From NCBI GenBank assembly GCA_016785225.1, contig JAFBJZ010000901.1, positions 1,426,001 to 1,490,000 of the forward strand: 64,000 nt of DNA, given 5' to 3'. A program made the position numbers and the translations under genes. Below the pieces are notes generated by a model, which did not search any database, had not been told where the DNA came from, and saw only the letters and a program-made list of their open reading frames with translations. Source of the DNA: Psettodes erumei. Its lineage: Eukaryota; Chordata; Actinopteri; Pleuronectiformes; Psettodidae. Shown here piece by piece: positions 49,690-63,336 of this stretch (position 1 is its first letter; each line of letters opens with the position of its first letter).

Positions 49690-49900
49690 CTCATCATATC
49701 TGGATTATTGTGATTCACTGTGCACAGCCAGATCAAAATTCCCCACTCTGGCAAAAGAGAGAGGAACCACATTTCTGCTGCGCTGACCTCCCTTCACTAG
49801 CTCCCACTTACGGGGCCGATTCAAGGTTTCGTTTGTTCGTAAAGCTTTGAGTTGGAACGAATCCACCACTACCTCTTTCAGCATTCCACCACCAGGTCAC
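49690..49900 (+). mobile_element. L2-like LINE relic (RT C-terminal part)
   Basis: Fragments of an L2/CR1-type reverse transcriptase are visible across frames on the + strand. DYCDSL (from 49703) resembles the LDYCNSL block. ERNHISAALTSLH followed by LPL resembles the HWLP block, with a stop where W is expected. RFKVSFVRKAL (about 49818-49850) resembles the block after it. Several frameshifts and stops mark an old copy. It is too short to name the family firmly. Confidence 0.5.
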
Positions 49901-52900
49901 TAAGGACATCTGACCAAAAGTTGTTTTGAGGTAATGGGTGGCCTTGTTGATGCTGCAGAATGGCAAACTTTTACTTACCTGAAATGTCACGCAGCATGCT
50001 GGGGCTGCTGAGCCTTGCAAATTCCAGTCTGGGTTATCTACACCACGATCTGCCGAGACATCTCCTGAAGAGAAGCATCCTTTCAAGTAAACTTCACGCT
50101 GGACGACTGAAAACATGAGTGTTTTCCATATGCCTGATTGGGAAAAAGTTGTCTTTTTCAAGGAGAGAGGGCGGTTCTCCTTTGGTTTTATGACTTTAAT
50201 TAAATTTTCATTGTACTTTTTTTCCTTAGGCAGTTGGGAGAAATAAAGGGAGATTTACCGTTCACCTGGTTGACCTGTTGAGGCACAGGTGGTTGCGAAG
50301 ATGAAGGAAACTACCACTCAGATATATGTGGGAGCCCGTATATTGTGTTTGTCTCAGCTGGAAGGAAGCTGTAGCCTGCTTCTGTCCTGATGGGACCAGT
50401 GTACTCTTTTATGTAGTAAGTGTTTGGTAATGGCTTTGTGGTTTGTGACTGGCAGGAGAGGTGATTGCACGTAGGGTAAAGAGGATCACTGTAAAGCCCT
50501 GTATGGGTGTCTTTGTTCTGCCCTGTCCCTGGTTTCTTTGTCTGCACACTGAGTATGTTTTGCTGGAACAACAACAAGTGTACACACAAAAGTAACATTA
50601 GAATACCAATTGAAGAAGGAGAAACACCTGTAAAATGTCACATGCACAAGCTAATAGATAAGTTGTATAGAATAGTAAGAGACACAGCAGGGTGAGGAAC
50701 AAAAATAGGATATAGTGTTTTTTATTATCGGCCATTTTCAATAAGCTGAATTCTTTTATGATAACTCTGAGCTAGCTTCAGCTATCCACTCCTGAAAGAC
50801 TGCTGAACAATCAGCACAGAAACTGTGAATGTCTAACACAAGTTGAAGTGTCGTCTCAGTAATGGCAAATTGATAAACAGCTTCAAAGTTAAAAGTTATT
50901 TGACCCCAAATGGCTTCATGAGGGACACATCGTCACTAAAAAAGACTGATAGGCCAGATGCACTCAAACCTAATAACCCATTTAGATTTTAATTGCCAAA
51001 AGTCATAAAACAGGTTTTTCTTGAGGTTGTCGCTTTTTCTTTTCGTGTGAAAAATTACATCCCCTCTCGCCAAGTAATTGATGCTATAAAAACGATAATC
51101 CCTTTTAATAGAGAGGCAGTGCCACCCATTGACATAACCATCCATGTTGATCATCCTTGTTGTGTATCATATTTTTCCGCATCCTTATTTTCCCTGAATA
51201 TGTTGAAACCTGCATGAGCTGATTTTTAGAATTGTTCTGGGAGGTTTTTTTGACAGCACCAGGCTCTTGTCAGAACATTGTTAAACAACCTGTGATTATG
51301 TTAAGTGTTAAAGCAGCAAGTTGTGTGCAGGTAGGGCCTACAAATAAGCTGCTGTGTATGATTTCATTTTCATTATTTTATATTATATATATTTATATAA
51401 ATGTATATGCCTGGTCTCTCTAATAGAAGTTGAATAATTGTCTTACATGCACAGTGAAACCCAGGAGAGTAAAATGCAAACACACACACATTGTGCCACT
51501 GCGCATGCAGTTTATTAACTTGAAATTCATGGAAGCTCATTTTGGTCCATAACCAGTCATTCTGCTAATTTGTGAAATCACGTGCATGGATGCCCCCCCC
51601 CATGAGCAATCTCTTCCTTCTAAATGCATTTGAAAAAAGCTAACACAGTCGATTAATCGCTTTCATCTCGCTGACGAGTTGGACGCTCCCAGCCAAGGCA
51701 GTTCAAAGAGACATCTGTTTCCACTGGGTCGAGTAAGGCACTGAGCGGGGGTGTTGGGGGGTCCTATGACCACCTTATTAGGGACTAGTGTCGTACTGGT
51801 GATACTTGCTTGTGACACTGCTGACTGCCAGAGCAGACGGTTGATGTGTTGCCAACTGCCAGGCATAAAGTACTCGTGAGTCTCCCCAGGGTCAGAGTGA
51901 GCAGTGCATCAGTTCGGACAGGGCACCGATCCATCCATCTATCCATCTGGTCATCCATCTTTTAAGGCCGTTAGGCCCAACATTTTTGCCTAATTACCTC
52001 TTAAAACAAACTGTCTACTTGTGACCTTTTATCCCAGGTGGCACATGTCGCCAACTGTGACTGATTTAGCTGAGCAGTGGTACTTGCAGAGTTTTTTTGT
52101 GCTGTTCATTATCTCAGCTAAATCTTGTGACCCCTTGTGGGGATTCCTGACCTCTGAATCGGAAACCGCTGCATTGAACCAGCGATTGACTGGCAACAAC
52201 AAACATGTCAGGTACAGTGATCTTGATATTGTGAATCCCCCTTCTACATTTTTTTCTTCCTCCACCCCTCCCTTTAAGCCATCCATCATCTTTCCATGTT
52301 TGCCATGTGTCTCACTTGGAGCGGCGACTCAACCAATCTGATTACTTTATCATCCCGGATCGTTCGAGGGCAGCCACAGTTATTGCATTAGTCATTAAAG
52401 AGCCCCCCACCCCCCCCTCTCTGCAGCCCGTGGCAGCGCTCAGCCTGTGCCGTCCACCTTATTGCTTGCTAAACCTCTGCCCCCTTCTGTGACTGAGGCC
52501 ATTAATTCGGTCATGCAAACACAAGGCTCTCATAAGGAGGATCAACTTTGGTGTGCACTCCAGCCCTGCAGCTTAGTTGCGTACACAGAGTCTGGATAGG
52601 GTCATGACGAGATGCTTTTGAAGGTTGAAAAATTTATATACTGTATCTACCAACCTTTTTTTTTGTTTCACACTGTTCTATGAACTATGCCACAAAAGTG
52701 GGTTGCAATTCTGCTATATTTCTAGTTGCTGGTGGCATCTGGTCGTAATTATACAACAATACAATCCATAAAGCCGAAATCAACTTTATTTATCTTTGGC
52801 CAAAGCTTTTTAAAATTATAGAAGTATTTTTTCTTGATTCTCAAGCAGTGGCCTGCCTTAATTTAGCTTGTTGGAAGATATTGACATGTACACATAACCT

Positions 52901-55900
52901 GTCAGGTCAGTGGTCCCGTCGAAGGGAGCTGAACTCTGTGTGCTTCCTGCTCACCATTTATGGCTGTGGTGTGAAAAGACCCGTCATATTGGTTCATGCG
53001 TATTTAGTGAGATTAGAGCATGACTGGCTCGAGTTCAGCCAACTCCTCCGTTAATGTGAAATGACCCTAATTCATCCTGCTGCACCCTATTAAACGACAT
53101 CATTCAGCTCTACATCACAATGGCGTGTTTTATAAATGCTCATAATTTAACTAAACTGTTTCAGCAGCATGTAAAGTTGTTCAGGTCACGTAATGCACTA
53201 TTGGACCAGAAGTTGTCGTCCAACTCTCTGTTAGGTTAATAAGGACTAACGCTGGCTCGGGGCTACCAGGTGTGACATGTCCACACACACACACACACAC
53301 ACACACCTAACACCCTCCAGGCCTCCCCTGACAGCCCTTTATTTGTTACAGTGGGCTTATTAACGAGCAGTCCAACTATCCCCATCTTTCTTTTCCAGCG
53401 CCCCCACCCACCCAACACCTTTCTCCTCATTTTCTCTCCTCAATGGTCACGTGCGTCTTACCTCATTAAGTTGATTTAGTCCCCACAGATTCATTGTGGT
53501 GGAAGTATTTGCTGTATGAAATGGATGCCCTGTCCCAGATAGAGATGTCCCCTGGTCCGGCGCCGGTCCCCTGCCTCATAAACATCACTCTCCCCTATGA
53601 AAACAGAGCTCTCTTTGGCCACTGATGAACCCCCCCCCCGCTGCTGTGGTGGCAGGACATTGTCAAGGATACTGCACCAAAAGTACGGTGCTTTCCTACC
53701 AGCCATGGATAAGGCAACAGCTGGCATGTGGAATCAGGGTACACCTGGTGTGGTATTCAGGCATAATGAAGAGTGGAATTATGATTTTCTGAAGCCTGTC
53801 CTACTGTTAGCAGGATAGACTAGGAATCAGTGCTATTGCTTTGGATGTATCAAATATACAGCACAAACGTTTGATTTGATAGAAGAAGGAAAATTCAAGC
53901 AAAATATAGTTTTAGTAATAAAATATTAAAATAATTAATTCCTTAATTTGTTTTTTTACTTTTCTATTTTTTGTATTTATCTCATTATATTGTTGGATAG
54001 TGTATTTATTTTGTTTCGTGGATGTTTTTCTGGATAGTGAATACAGACCACTGAGTTATCCTCTATTATTATAACCTTTTATATCTACCTATCCACGCGA
54101 CGAATATGTAAGTTTCATTTGTCTTTTCATGATCCACATTCACAACCCAGTCCCCACAAACCTTCTCTCTTACACACTCTGCTTTCTGTTCTTCTGTTCA
54201 TCACTTGCCTATCATAGACTGCCAACTCATCCTTTTCTTGGTCTCTGAACACATGCAGACACACACAGGCACAGCCAATCACAAGCAGAGATATACGTTT
54301 ACGTATACATTCACTCACTCACTCACATTAATGAAGACACACCATGTCTGTCTTGACAAAAACAAAATAATCTCCTCTGAAAGAGCATGTTTATTTATCC
54401 TAAGAGATTGTGACACGGTTGTCACAACACTGGCGTGGCCTATCACTTTGCTTTTTCCTGCCGTGAGCCGTGCTCCGCGGCGCCACGATGGGCCTCTTGG
54501 ATCAGCTGCACAGCTTTAGCTTTTGACGCATGTTGCCCAGCCTGGCACGGGCGGATTTATTGATAATTGAAATGTGAGATGGGCGTGAATAAATTGAAAC
54601 TGCAGTGCCATTTGGAATACAGTTTCTCTCTTTCTCTTTCAGACTAACATGCCTCCTTATGTCTCTCTTTTGTTGAAGTAATTAACAGATCCCTGCGTTG
54701 GGGGAAGCCATTTTGGCATTCTGTCTTGTCTCTTGTTGAGTTAACAGGTGGTACTGTGTAATTTCTGGGGCTGTTCATCTACATGGTCTGCTTTTATTAC
54801 TGTTCATAACACCACTATTTAAAAGCTGTTGGCAAATGCTTCTGAAACACTGAGAAATTAGAAAGTGACAAATGAATTCATTTGGCCCATCCCCATCATT
54901 TCACAATTCTTTCATCAGTTTAATGGCTGCATAAAAGGAAAACACATATGGCTGCCAGTGCTTCTGGACCCAACTTTGAAAACTTTTCTTATCAGACATT
55001 TTTTTCTATCAAAGCTGGGAGATCCAATTACCAGCAAGTGAGATTATTAACATCTCTCATTGCATTAGCATTTCAGACACTAATCAAGTAATGCATGTAC
55101 TGTTTGCCAGGCAACGCTTGCTTCATGGTAAACTGCCTGAGACACGTCGCTCTCTCTCTGTCTCCATGCAGATCTGTTTGTCCGACGCTGCAGCCCACTG
55201 TCACACGTCCCCAGTCCACTTTCCTCTCCTCTATATTTCACCCTCATTTTTCTCACTATGCCCCCAATATGGTGCAGACGGGGATTTGAGTGACTCTGTC
55301 AAGCTTCTCTCTATGTTCCCCAGCCTGTGTAAAATTGGTTCAGAGCTTAAGTAGTGTTGAGCTTGGGAAAAAAAAAATAAATAAAAATGCAAGCATCACC
55401 TCGAGGCAAAGTGACCCTGGGTAGAAAAAAATTGTCCCTGAAAAACACAAACACCCACGCGACACACACACACACTTAAACATGCTCTCAGGCTAAAGTG
55501 CAGGCATGGCTGTGTTCACTCCTAATCCATCACAGCTTCTTCAAAGATCTAAATTTGTATTTCCAATATGTTGCTGTATACAGTATGTTTTTCTAGCTTT
55601 TGCGTACAAAATGAGTCTTGAGGTTGGTTTTCTGCATTATGACCATTACTGCCTGGGGCTCAAACTCAGAAGGCACTTACTACTTTAAGATATACAGTAT
55701 AATGCAGTTACATAAAATTATGTTCCTATCCTAATTTATATACTCGGTAATAACTTACAAAAGTCAGTTCAAAGTACTTCCCTGATTACAAAGTATGCTT
55801 GTGATGCAAATTCTGAGAAATTTGACGCAGCCTAATCTTTTGTAATTAATGTAATTAGGCCAATATATAAGAACTACATTATAGATGTGTGAATGTTGCT

Positions 55901-57300
55901 TACCCTACCAATTGCTGTCAAAGGAGTTACTGAGGCAGAACTTAGAGTTTGATCTCACACCACAGTAGTTTTCTTCATTTAAAACTTTTGGGTCGTACAT
56001 TGTACACAAGACTGTGGCAAAAAATGCTCCATAAAATTACAGTTGCGTAAGATTGCTAGAAATACATTTCACTTCTCTGAATTGGACTTTTTTATAAAAC
56101 CACTCTTAGCAAAGAGAGTCCAGAAAAAATTATATTACATGGTAAGAGTACCATATAATCAGAAAGTCAGTTTCATAATCAGAACTATCCCAGACGTCAG
56201 CCACCATACAGCTATTTATGCACTTAGTAATCATTAGCTGGTTTCAATCAAAAAGCAGGAAATCAGTCAAGACTTGCACACATGCACAGTAAGAGTCATT
56301 TGTTTTTATGCCTTTGTGCCTGGACGTAGGTTATCACACAGGGAGTGAAGTGAAATCATACACAATCACTCTCACATTTTTCATTTTTTCCCGGCTCAGC
56401 TCATACAGTCACTTCTCTCTGCTTCTGTTTGCTCCTGATCTTGCTGGGAACAGATAGCCCAACAGTCCCTCCACTGTCCTGTGTAATGTGAGCTGTCAGA
56501 TTATATATTTCCACTCTGCCAGCTCAACAGTTTGACCAGAGGGCAAAGAACGAGCCCAGATTGACAACTAGTGCTGCTCTATGTGCTGTAGCAGCTGATT
56601 TGCCAGCTCTGTCACTGACTGAATGATCTGCTGAGTGACTGCCCAGCTTCTCACATAGCCCTCTATTTGACCAAGGCACTTGAGCTAGTTACACTCTCTA
56701 AACACCACTCTCAACAAGATAAATGTGGGTGCAAGAAGTCCATGTAATAACATCTACACATATTGTGTACTCACTTCCAGTGTGTACTAAGCAACTTCAT
56801 ACAAAAGACACCCAAATTACATCTTCTAGCCATGTTAAGTCTAAAAATCATATTTGGAGGTTATTTGTTTGAGGGATTTTCTTTCGTTATTTCTTTCTGA
56901 AAGCGTTGGTGTTTGCATACTGCTGGCTTTATTCAGATTTATTTACAGGCTGTTCAAATGGAATGGCTCTCAATATTGTTTCTTTCCATTTGACAGAGGC
57001 ACCTCTCCTGATATAAATGTGTATTTCAATGGCTTGGGGCCTTGGGAGAGAGTCTTTTTGATTTTGCTGTGCCCAATAAACAACAGTTCTGACTTGCTGA
57101 CATGTTTGGGTATATGAACAGTTTAGCAGGGTTAATAGCTACTGTAAAAACAAAAACAAAAAAAATACAGAATGCATAGGAAAGCGGGGTGCCATTCACA
57201 TTACCACATTATCTTTTTTTGAAGAGCAAGCATTTTCTTTTTTCCTCTCACTGTTTCATACCATCAGACCAACTTCAGATATTACTATTCCTCCAATATA
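49901..57300. other. Non-coding; microsatellites
   Basis: No gene recognised. Contains an (ATCC)n-like run at 51930-51960, (CA)n at 53282-53306, and (TCAC)n at about 54308-54328. Near 55840-55860 there is a TAATTAATGTAATTAG word rich in homeodomain-like cores. Frames are short. Confidence 0.5.
53282..53306. repeat. (CA)n microsatellite
   Basis: Uninterrupted CA run of about 12 units. Confidence 0.9.
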
Positions 57301-57490
57301 TCGAGTGACACGGTGCCCTTGGCGCTCATTATTAGCAAGTAAAGCATCTCAGTACCACGGGGCCTATTTGCATCATCGAGTAACTGCTCCACCATAAGTC
57401 GCTGACTATGGTGAGCGCTCTAATTCTAAGTCGCAAAGGGAATAACGACCCCAACCACAGCCTGAGGGAAGTTACCCGCCCGTATTATTG
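57301..57490. promoter_or_regulatory. Possible conserved regulatory element
   Basis: Balanced, non-repetitive sequence in an AT-rich setting, with an exact octamer ATTTGCAT (57366-57373), CATTATTAG and several CpG words (GGCGCTC, GTCGCTGA, GTCGCAAAG). Composition and motif density resemble vertebrate conserved non-coding elements. There is no direct proof of function. Confidence 0.25.
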
Positions 57491-60347
57491 TTTTCAAGCT
57501 CATCCCGCATGACATCCTCAGAGAATGGGAGCAGTATGGATGGATGCTGCTGACCTTTTAGTTTTAGCGCCTGTGTTACAGGTGTCACTGATGCTAGCAG
57601 GGACCAGCAGTTTTCTCCTGAGGTTGGGCTCCATCTGGTCAGAGTCCCAGTGCCGCTCCCACGCCTGCTGGCATGACCGTCAGTGATGCTGCCACTTCAG
57701 CTGCTGTTATTTACAATTTACTTTTTAATTAGATTGAGTGTTTGCACCTGAGGGCGGCATTTTATTGTCTTACAATCTTACATATATTATGTCAATGACA
57801 CACTGGTGACGTTCCACTGAGAGTACTAATGGTGTTAACCTCCACCGAGAAACAAAAAGAAGTTTCCTTTTCAATTACACAAGTCTGGAAGTTTTTTCTT
57901 TACATACAAACTTAATATTGTCTATATGGTTTCTAGTAGTTCTAGTAGTTTGAGACTGTCTCATTAAATATATAAAAATATTCTCAAATTTGATCAAGTT
58001 TTTGCTTTACGAATGTGTTAATACTTGAATATCATCAACCAACATTTTATAATGGGAGTTTTTTTTCTTTGACTTTGGTGTTAGTTTGTGTGTATGTTGA
58101 CAACAGGGCTGACATGATGCCAACACCGATATCCCAACGTTCGTAGTTTAAACAACCTCTTTGGATAGAGTTGACTTCTGTACATAATGTGGAAAGTAGC
58201 ATTTAAAACACTATACTCCCCATAAACAGCAGCCAAATTATCAAGCAAAGCAGTTACTAGTTGGGTCACTGCAAGTGAAATGCTACTATATTAATTACCT
58301 TTGACAGTAAAAAAACTATGGCATGCAATGCAGGGAACACTCAACTTATATAAAAATGAAATATAAATATAAGATAAGCTCACTGAATTTATCTTAGGAC
58401 TTCCAAATCCACAAGCCCTTCCAGCTTTGTTAATGTTTTGAATCTCAACACAATTCACACTTGAGTACCTTCCTCAACAGCGACAGCAGCCCTTAGCTTA
58501 GCAGCCAGAGACAAACGGTCTTTTTGAAATCAGTTTTTCAAACTTGAAGAATACACCTTCAGTAATAAAAAAAAATCCTGCTCAGGCTTCATGAAGTGGG
58601 GGTGGTTTAAAAACATGCTATTTTGTTGAGAAGGCAGCTGGACACTTAACTCTGCTGTTGTAATTATATTCACCACATACAGTCAGAATCTTCTTGTGCA
58701 TTCTTGATGTGACATTAGATATTTAGTTTGTGTTGCACAGTTGCATTACACGCTGCATAGCGATGTGGGATGTTTTCAGCGATGGCTCCAGTTTCATGTG
58801 AATTAGTCACTGCACTTCAAGTGAATTACTTCCAACCAAGTGAAAGGCGTGAGTTGCTTATTACTCATGTTACTAATGCTGCAGTCTGGTTGCTCCGCTC
58901 CTTTCGTACTCATCCGCATTCATTTTCTACATTTTAAGCATTCATTTGAGCAAATGATTAGAGGCTGTGTGTGTCTCTCTAAAGGCCATTTTATTGAACA
59001 GTTGTCTGCTCATGTGGTCAAACCCATGACCTTACTGTGACAAATGGCTCTTTTATTAATGAATAACAACTGCTGTTCCACACAATTCACCGCAAAACAA
59101 TTTGTTTTAGTTACAACTTAACACAAACCCAAATGCTTATCCGCCTGCCTGTTTGTGAGAATGTGTGACCTTAATTAATAGCTAAACTGCTAATTGGCAT
59201 CATTACCATCTCTTGAAGATGTGGCCTACTTCTAGTGCGAGAAGGCAGCCAGTTGTAATCCCCAGATTTAATGAGCAATGTTGTAGTGCTCACCAGCCAT
59301 GTCAAGGAAACTTCTTTGTTGACCTTAACTCAGGAGTATCTAGTAAGCAGTAAATTGCAGTGTGATTACACAATTCACTCATTTAATTTAACTGAAATTC
59401 TTAACACAATTCAAAGCACAATTGTTTATGGTGGTTGATGCAGTGTATACCAGTGTGTTTGCATGTTCATGGTTCTGATGTTGATATGACTAAAAGTGAG
59501 ACACTGACAGCTTTTTTCCATTCAATCCTATTAGCATTTCATTCTCCTTTTGTCTCGGCCATCAGTGGCAACTGTCTGATTTTTAAGATGACGGTTGTCT
59601 TGCCCGCTCATCTCTTGTGCAATTCATCTCTCTTTGTGTGTTATTAGTGATCCAGTGTTGCAATTGGTGCCATGTCAGTTTAATTAAAAAATCAAAAACA
59701 GGCAGACAGTCAGCACTGCGCTCTATGTACACACCAGATTGAATTATAGGCAGTTGTAGAAACTGAAAGTTAAAGTCACTCTTTCAAGTGATTCTGAAAA
59801 GTATACAGCACATCCTGAAAATCTGACAGTATAATACTGATGAATACTTTCTACCAAACGTCTTTTCCCCATCCCATTCTTGCTCATATTTTTCTGTTGT
59901 TAACTCAGACAATGATGGCAGCTTCCCTGGCACATGATGACAGCAACCCTTTGGGGAACAATAACAATCTGAGCTGAAGTGAACTCAAATGTTTTAATGG
60001 TGGCGTTATGGAGCTCGATGTAGCCCTATCCATCGTGGCCAGAGCTGGCGTCTCCCGCCTTATCTCTGTGAGACACGTGATGTTATTCTTCTGGGTGTCT
60101 CTCCTGCGCTCAGGTTCACACAGGATGATAATTGAAATCCTGAGTGGCAGATCACTTTCATAATAAACAAACACAGCATACTTTACCTTCAGTAATTGCT
60201 TTAGAAGAGTTGATTCAGTTCAAGTCTCACATGGGGGAAAAAAACAAAAAAGGCAGCTCTTTCTTGCAGGGTTATTTTCCATGGAACATCGCACTGGTGT
60301 TTGGCCTGGGAGATTCAATGACAGGGCACATACACCACTTCTACCGT

Positions 60348-60348
<1 letters not shown>
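57491..60348. other. Non-coding, no gene recognised
   Basis: Mostly AT-rich. A patch at 59160-59260 has TTAATTAATAG and GCTAATTGGC words (homeodomain-like). A tandem TCTAGTAGT duplet lies near 57931-57950. No exon found. Confidence 0.45.

Positions 60349-60385
<37 letters not shown>
60349..60385. repeat. (CA)n microsatellite
   Basis: Uninterrupted CA run of about 18 units. Confidence 0.93.
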
Positions 60386-60388
<3 letters not shown>

Positions 60389-60393
60389 GCTAA

Positions 60394-60419
60394 AACCTAG
60401 CTCTCCAAGCCCTCCACTC
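60394..60419 (+). repeat. Short direct repeat, copy 1
   Basis: AACCTAGCTCTCCAAGCCCT then CCACTC; matches 60573-60598 at 24 of 26 positions, 179 bases away. Confidence 0.75.
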
Positions 60420-60572
60420 ACACACACAAACACAGAGTCTAGGCCCCAGAGCTCACAGAGTGACTTCCATCAATGCCTTCTTTTCTAGTGCAAACGGAGC
60501 GATGGACCAACCATCCCTGCAGCTACACCCATGTCTCTCTCAGCCTCTTCACTCGCTCGTCCCCGGAGCCGT

Positions 60573-60598
60573 AACCTAGCTCTCCAAACCCACCACTC
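60573..60598 (+). repeat. Short direct repeat, copy 2
   Basis: AACCTAGCTCTCCAAACCCA then CCACTC; partner of 60394-60419. Confidence 0.75.
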
Positions 60599-63267
60599 GT
60601 TCCTCTCCTTTACCCCCTCTCTTTCCCACTCCTCCCTCCGTGTGTCCTCACTAGTTATTCACTCATCCACTTCACGTTCCATCCCCGAGGCCCTGTCCTG
60701 CTCAACCATGTTGTCTTCTCTGTTCTTCTCTCCTCTCTGCCCGCCCAGCCTGTCTCAGCCCCTCTTTTCTCGGTGCCCCTTGTTGAGGTAAACTTTGCCA
60801 GGCAATGTCTTGGGTCACAGACACAGTCCAACTTGAATGGTTAAGTAGGAACACTGATCGAATTGCAACAACTTATTCTGGGGCCTGTCTTGCTTTGCCG
60901 TTTCAATCAGGCTTCAATTTGACATTACATATTCAGAAAAACTGAATTTCTCGCTACACCCTTTGAGATTGTTTCTGCCTTTGGAGCTCTGCCTCCAAGA
61001 AATGTTTATATTACTAAAACTTCAGTCTGCCTTTGATTTTTTTTCCCCTCTTTGCTCCAGCATTCCCTCTCTCCTGTAGGTTTCTGCCTCTACTGACTGT
61101 CTGTTCTTATCCTACAGTATTTTGAGCTCTGTACTTTCCATGCTTACAGTGCTTTTCTGTTCCCTTTTCCTCCTCTTTCCTGACTTCATTGTTCTTTCTC
61201 TCTTGCCTTCCTTTCTTCCTCTCTTGACACCCTGAAGGTAAGCTCTCTGTAGTCACTCAGTGCATTGAGTGCTCCCTCTTTCCCTCGTGCTCCAACCCAG
61301 CTTAATATGACTGTCCCTCTCTAACATCCCAGTCCGTCATCCAACGAGCCTGCCATAATCTGTCTAACACAAAGAGACACTTTCTGTCTCCTGAGCTTCG
61401 TGACGGTGATTCAGGCCACTGCGTTGCTTCCCAAATGGTTCACAGCTGCAGAGAACAGCGCGCTGACATTAACCTCAAATATCTCTTTCACCCATGTATT
61501 AAGTCATTGTACTGAATGTGAATATTCCTGTGAGCTCACAGAACAGCCCTCATGTAGATGTCAAAGGCATTAGAAAACTTTTTCTGTTCCTGCTGACTGG
61601 AACTGGGCCTTGGAAGTGTATAATACAGATACTGCAAGCAGCAGTTCAAGACGATTTTGATATGTTGCAGTTAAATTATTGTTCACAAATGTACGTTCGC
61701 TTTTGTTTCTTCTGCCACACCACCACTAGTGAAAACAAGCAGTGGAATACAGAGTAGCTTCTTAGCTATTCCTGAGTGAGGATTTTTTTCTACTGAAATG
61801 TTGTCAGGTAGTGGATAGGGTATTGTTCACCATGGTTTCTGGGTCAAGGTCAGCCTTCTAAAGCTCTGAGCCTTTCTGAGCTAAACAGTTAACAGCTTCA
61901 GTAACTGCTGTTGTCCTGGAGTTGTTCAGGGTCAGTTTGCTGCAGTGTCAGCTGCTAACGTGAGCTTTGTACTTCTCGGGCTGAATGTTCCTGTTGATCG
62001 AATCTTTGATTTTGCATTAATGTAGCCATTGTGTCTGATACGTTAGCATGTGAAAAATTTTAATTTAATACTCCCACCATTTAGATGAAAGCTGCATTGT
62101 GCCTTTTTTCCAAATGCGTTGACTATAATAAGGCTGAATTTTCATGATTCTATGTTCTCTGACCTGCGCTGCACACAGTATTTAATCCTTATCTTGGAAG
62201 CAGTCAGTAGGGGAGCTGTGCCTTTGACTGCACAAGATGCATAATTACTCATACAGGTGCACTGTACTGAGGCAGGATTGATACTTCAAGAGCACTCAGT
62301 TAATTGAAGCTTATTAATAATAACAGACTGTGAATCATCCCTTAGATCTTCTCTGATTTAATTTAGCAGCACACAAGGATCAAATGTGTTAATTAGAGAT
62401 TTACAGGAAGGTAGGGGCATCAGAAATAAATGCGAGCATCTGGTATGACTAATTTATCACATACTCGCCGAACAGCGACTCAGTATGCTTTTACTCACTC
62501 CTTGGTCTGTGGCTGAGGCTTAAATGAGCAATTCATATCACATTAACAGGTAATAGGCTGCGGCATTCCCGAGAGCACATGCATGATTGACATGACTAGA
62601 CGTTCGCAAGTATGAAGAAAAATTAGGCGATGATGTCCTCTTTCCTAAAGCTAATTAGGAGTTAGTGCTGACCTTGTGTGGAATGGGTTAATCTAAACTG
62701 ATGTACACACAGGAACCCGCAGTCAGCAGAGGCGGGCTTGCATACACATCTACATATCAATGCTTGCACACACTTGTAAAAATACACTACTTCCTCTAAT
62801 GCGATTACCTCAGCAGACATTTATAGACCCAGTTAATCTAACAGCGAGAGTGGTGCACCATTCCATATATTTGTGTTTAATTCCAATTAGACCTGAGCTG
62901 TGGACAAACTAATTTTCTAAACCAATTACTCTGGAAGGAGATAAAGTACAGAAGCAACCTTTGAACAACCCTTTTCTCCCTGAAATCTCTAATCTCCTAG
63001 CGCGCCGAGCGACATGGTGACATGGTTGCAATAAACTGCCACTGACTTTTGTCAGATTTATGTGTGTGGGATGTATGTGGCTCTGCCTGACAGCCTGCAG
63101 TCAGTCTTTCTCAGGATAAACAGCTAATAGAGGTAAAGCTAAGTGCTTTCCATGTTCCATATCAGTAATTATTCAATATGATACATGGTGGGATGGCAAG
63201 TTGGTTACAGCTTTACAGCTGCTCCTGGATTGGATAACTCATACAGTTCCTTTATTTTTTCCACTTA
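60599..63267. other. Non-coding; pyrimidine-rich start, AT-rich end
   Basis: 60599-61250 is pyrimidine-rich on the + strand, which explains the S/L/P-rich frame there. 62380-63060 has many TAATTA/CAATTA-type words (CTAATTAGGAG, TCCAATTAGACC, CCAATTACTC) separated by GC-richer words (GCGCGCCGAGCG). No exon recognised. Confidence 0.45.
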
Positions 63268-63336
63268 TTGTGTGGTCTCTCTCGCTCTGTTTCTCTCTCT
63301 CTCTCACACACACACACACATTCATACATACATACA
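63268..63336. repeat. (TC)n-(CA)n compound microsatellite
   Basis: CT-rich run followed by CA repeats and CATA units. Confidence 0.88.

Noticed and set aside
60531..60791. 86-codon S/L-rich + frame ending near a GTAAAC donor-like word
   Set aside because: Pyrimidine-biased sequence, no conserved residues, no start context; donor match is weak.
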